Source: JBAZGG01 sp041653015 (GTDB lineage: Bacteria; Bacillota_I; Bacilli_A; RFN20; CAG-826). Taken from it: 13,921 nt of DNA. The notes beneath the pieces were generated by a model, which worked only from the letters and a program-made list of their open reading frames with translations, was not told the origin of the DNA and did not search any database. Every line of letters begins with the position of its first letter. Within the stretch, counting starts at the first letter, position 1. The position numbers were made by a program, and so were the translations under genes. Where the stretch lies: contig JBAZGG010000017.1 in NCBI GenBank assembly GCA_041653015.1, positions 1 through 13,921 of the forward strand. Direction: 5' to 3'. Positions 13,565 through 13,921 of the stretch are shown here, in pieces.

Positions 13565-13921
13565 ATGGGTAAGGCATTAACAGGAAAACAATTCTATCAG
13601 ATGCTTCTCAACGGGGCTAACGCTCTGTTCATCAAAAAGGAGAGGCTCAATAAGCTGAATGTTTTTCCTGTGCCCGATGGAGATACGGGGATAAATATGT
13701 ATTCGACCCTTGAACCGATTCTCCATTTCGAGACAAAGGATTACTCCCTTCACCATGTAGCGAATGAGCTATCCATGGAAATGCTAAAAGCATCGCGAGG
13801 CAATTCAGGCACTATTTTAGCCACCTTTTTCTTAGGGATGGCGAGCCGTTTTAATAATCTAGAAACAGCTTCCATCGAAGAGATTATTCAGGCCTTTAAA
13901 GCCGGAAAAGAATACTCATAC
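13565..13921 (+). CDS. fakA: Fatty acid kinase FakA, DhaL (DAK2) domain, 3' truncated by window edge
   Basis: Only the first 119 codons are present; the frame is open at the last base. This is the N-terminal DhaL-like ATP-binding domain. NVFPVPDGDTGINM (32-45) holds the Mg-coordinating Asp pair D38/D40 and N44, and KASRGNSGTIL (75-85) is the second nucleotide-binding loop. Both are classic for FakA, which phosphorylates the fatty acid bound by FakB. A full protein would be about 540-560 residues, with middle and C-terminal domains beyond the window. It starts 1 nt after the fakB stop with no strong ribosome site of its own, consistent with coupling. The N terminus, GKALTGKQFYQMLLNGANAL, is the normal family opening, so the start is secure. 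Confidence 0.92.
   Translation, partial: MGKALTGKQFYQMLLNGANALFIKKERLNKLNVFPVPDGDTGINMYSTLEPILHFETKDYSLHHVANELSMEMLKASRGNSGTILATFFLGMASRFNNLETASIEEIIQAFKAGKEYSY

Noticed and set aside
1554..13921. Mycoplasma-type code with TGA as tryptophan
   Set aside because: Trp codons are TGG, and TGA ends two genes exactly at ATGA overlaps (7999 and 11816).

Overview
The window is moderately AT-rich and gene-dense, with nearly every gene on the + strand. It looks like a low-GC Gram-positive (Bacilli / Mollicutes-type) chromosome, probably from an uncultured relative of Erysipelotrichales, RF39 or Acholeplasma; that placement is inference. Supporting signs are a DegV/FakB-FakA fatty-acid kinase pair, a glycolipid-type GT4 glycosyltransferase, purine-rich Shine-Dalgarno sites and extended -10 promoters. 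Trp is TGG, and TGA is a stop in two genes, so the code is the standard bacterial one, unlike Mycoplasma. No RNA gene, CRISPR array or transposase was found.

Layout. (1) 54-1133: GT4 glycosyltransferase, probably a membrane glycolipid synthase, ending in a bidirectional terminator that also serves a small acidic-protein gene on the - strand (1156-1341). (2) 1342-1553: a divergent promoter region. (3) 1554-5385: a four-gene operon for a nucleotide-activated heptose: HddA-type kinase, a fused nucleotidyltransferase-phosphatase (HddC-GmhB), a SIS-domain isomerase (GmhA-like) and an SDR sugar reductase/epimerase. Together they can carry sedoheptulose 7-phosphate to NDP-D-glycero-D-manno-heptose, which the SDR may modify. 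(4) 5461-5679: an orphan 72-residue gene. (5) 5738-10848: two overlapping genes for MacB/FtsX-type ABC proteins, each with an N-terminal ATPase and a four-helix permease, probably forming one heterodimer. (6) 10938-12564: a RimK-like ATP-grasp ligase, a single-pass membrane protein overlapping it by 4 nt, and a 32-residue zinc-ribbon-like mini-ORF. (7) 12628-13921: DegV/FakB and the start of FakA, cut by the window edge; this pair phosphorylates exogenous fatty acids.

The main theme is the cell envelope: glycolipid synthesis, an activated heptose, a large exporter or mechanotransmission-type ABC system, and fatty-acid incorporation. The parts most likely to hold undescribed biology are the ATP-grasp / membrane protein / mini zinc-ribbon unit and the heptose operon, whose isomerase has substituted metal ligands and which has no visible heptosyltransferase. 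Several genes seem to have promoters so close to their start codons that the transcripts would be leaderless or nearly so.
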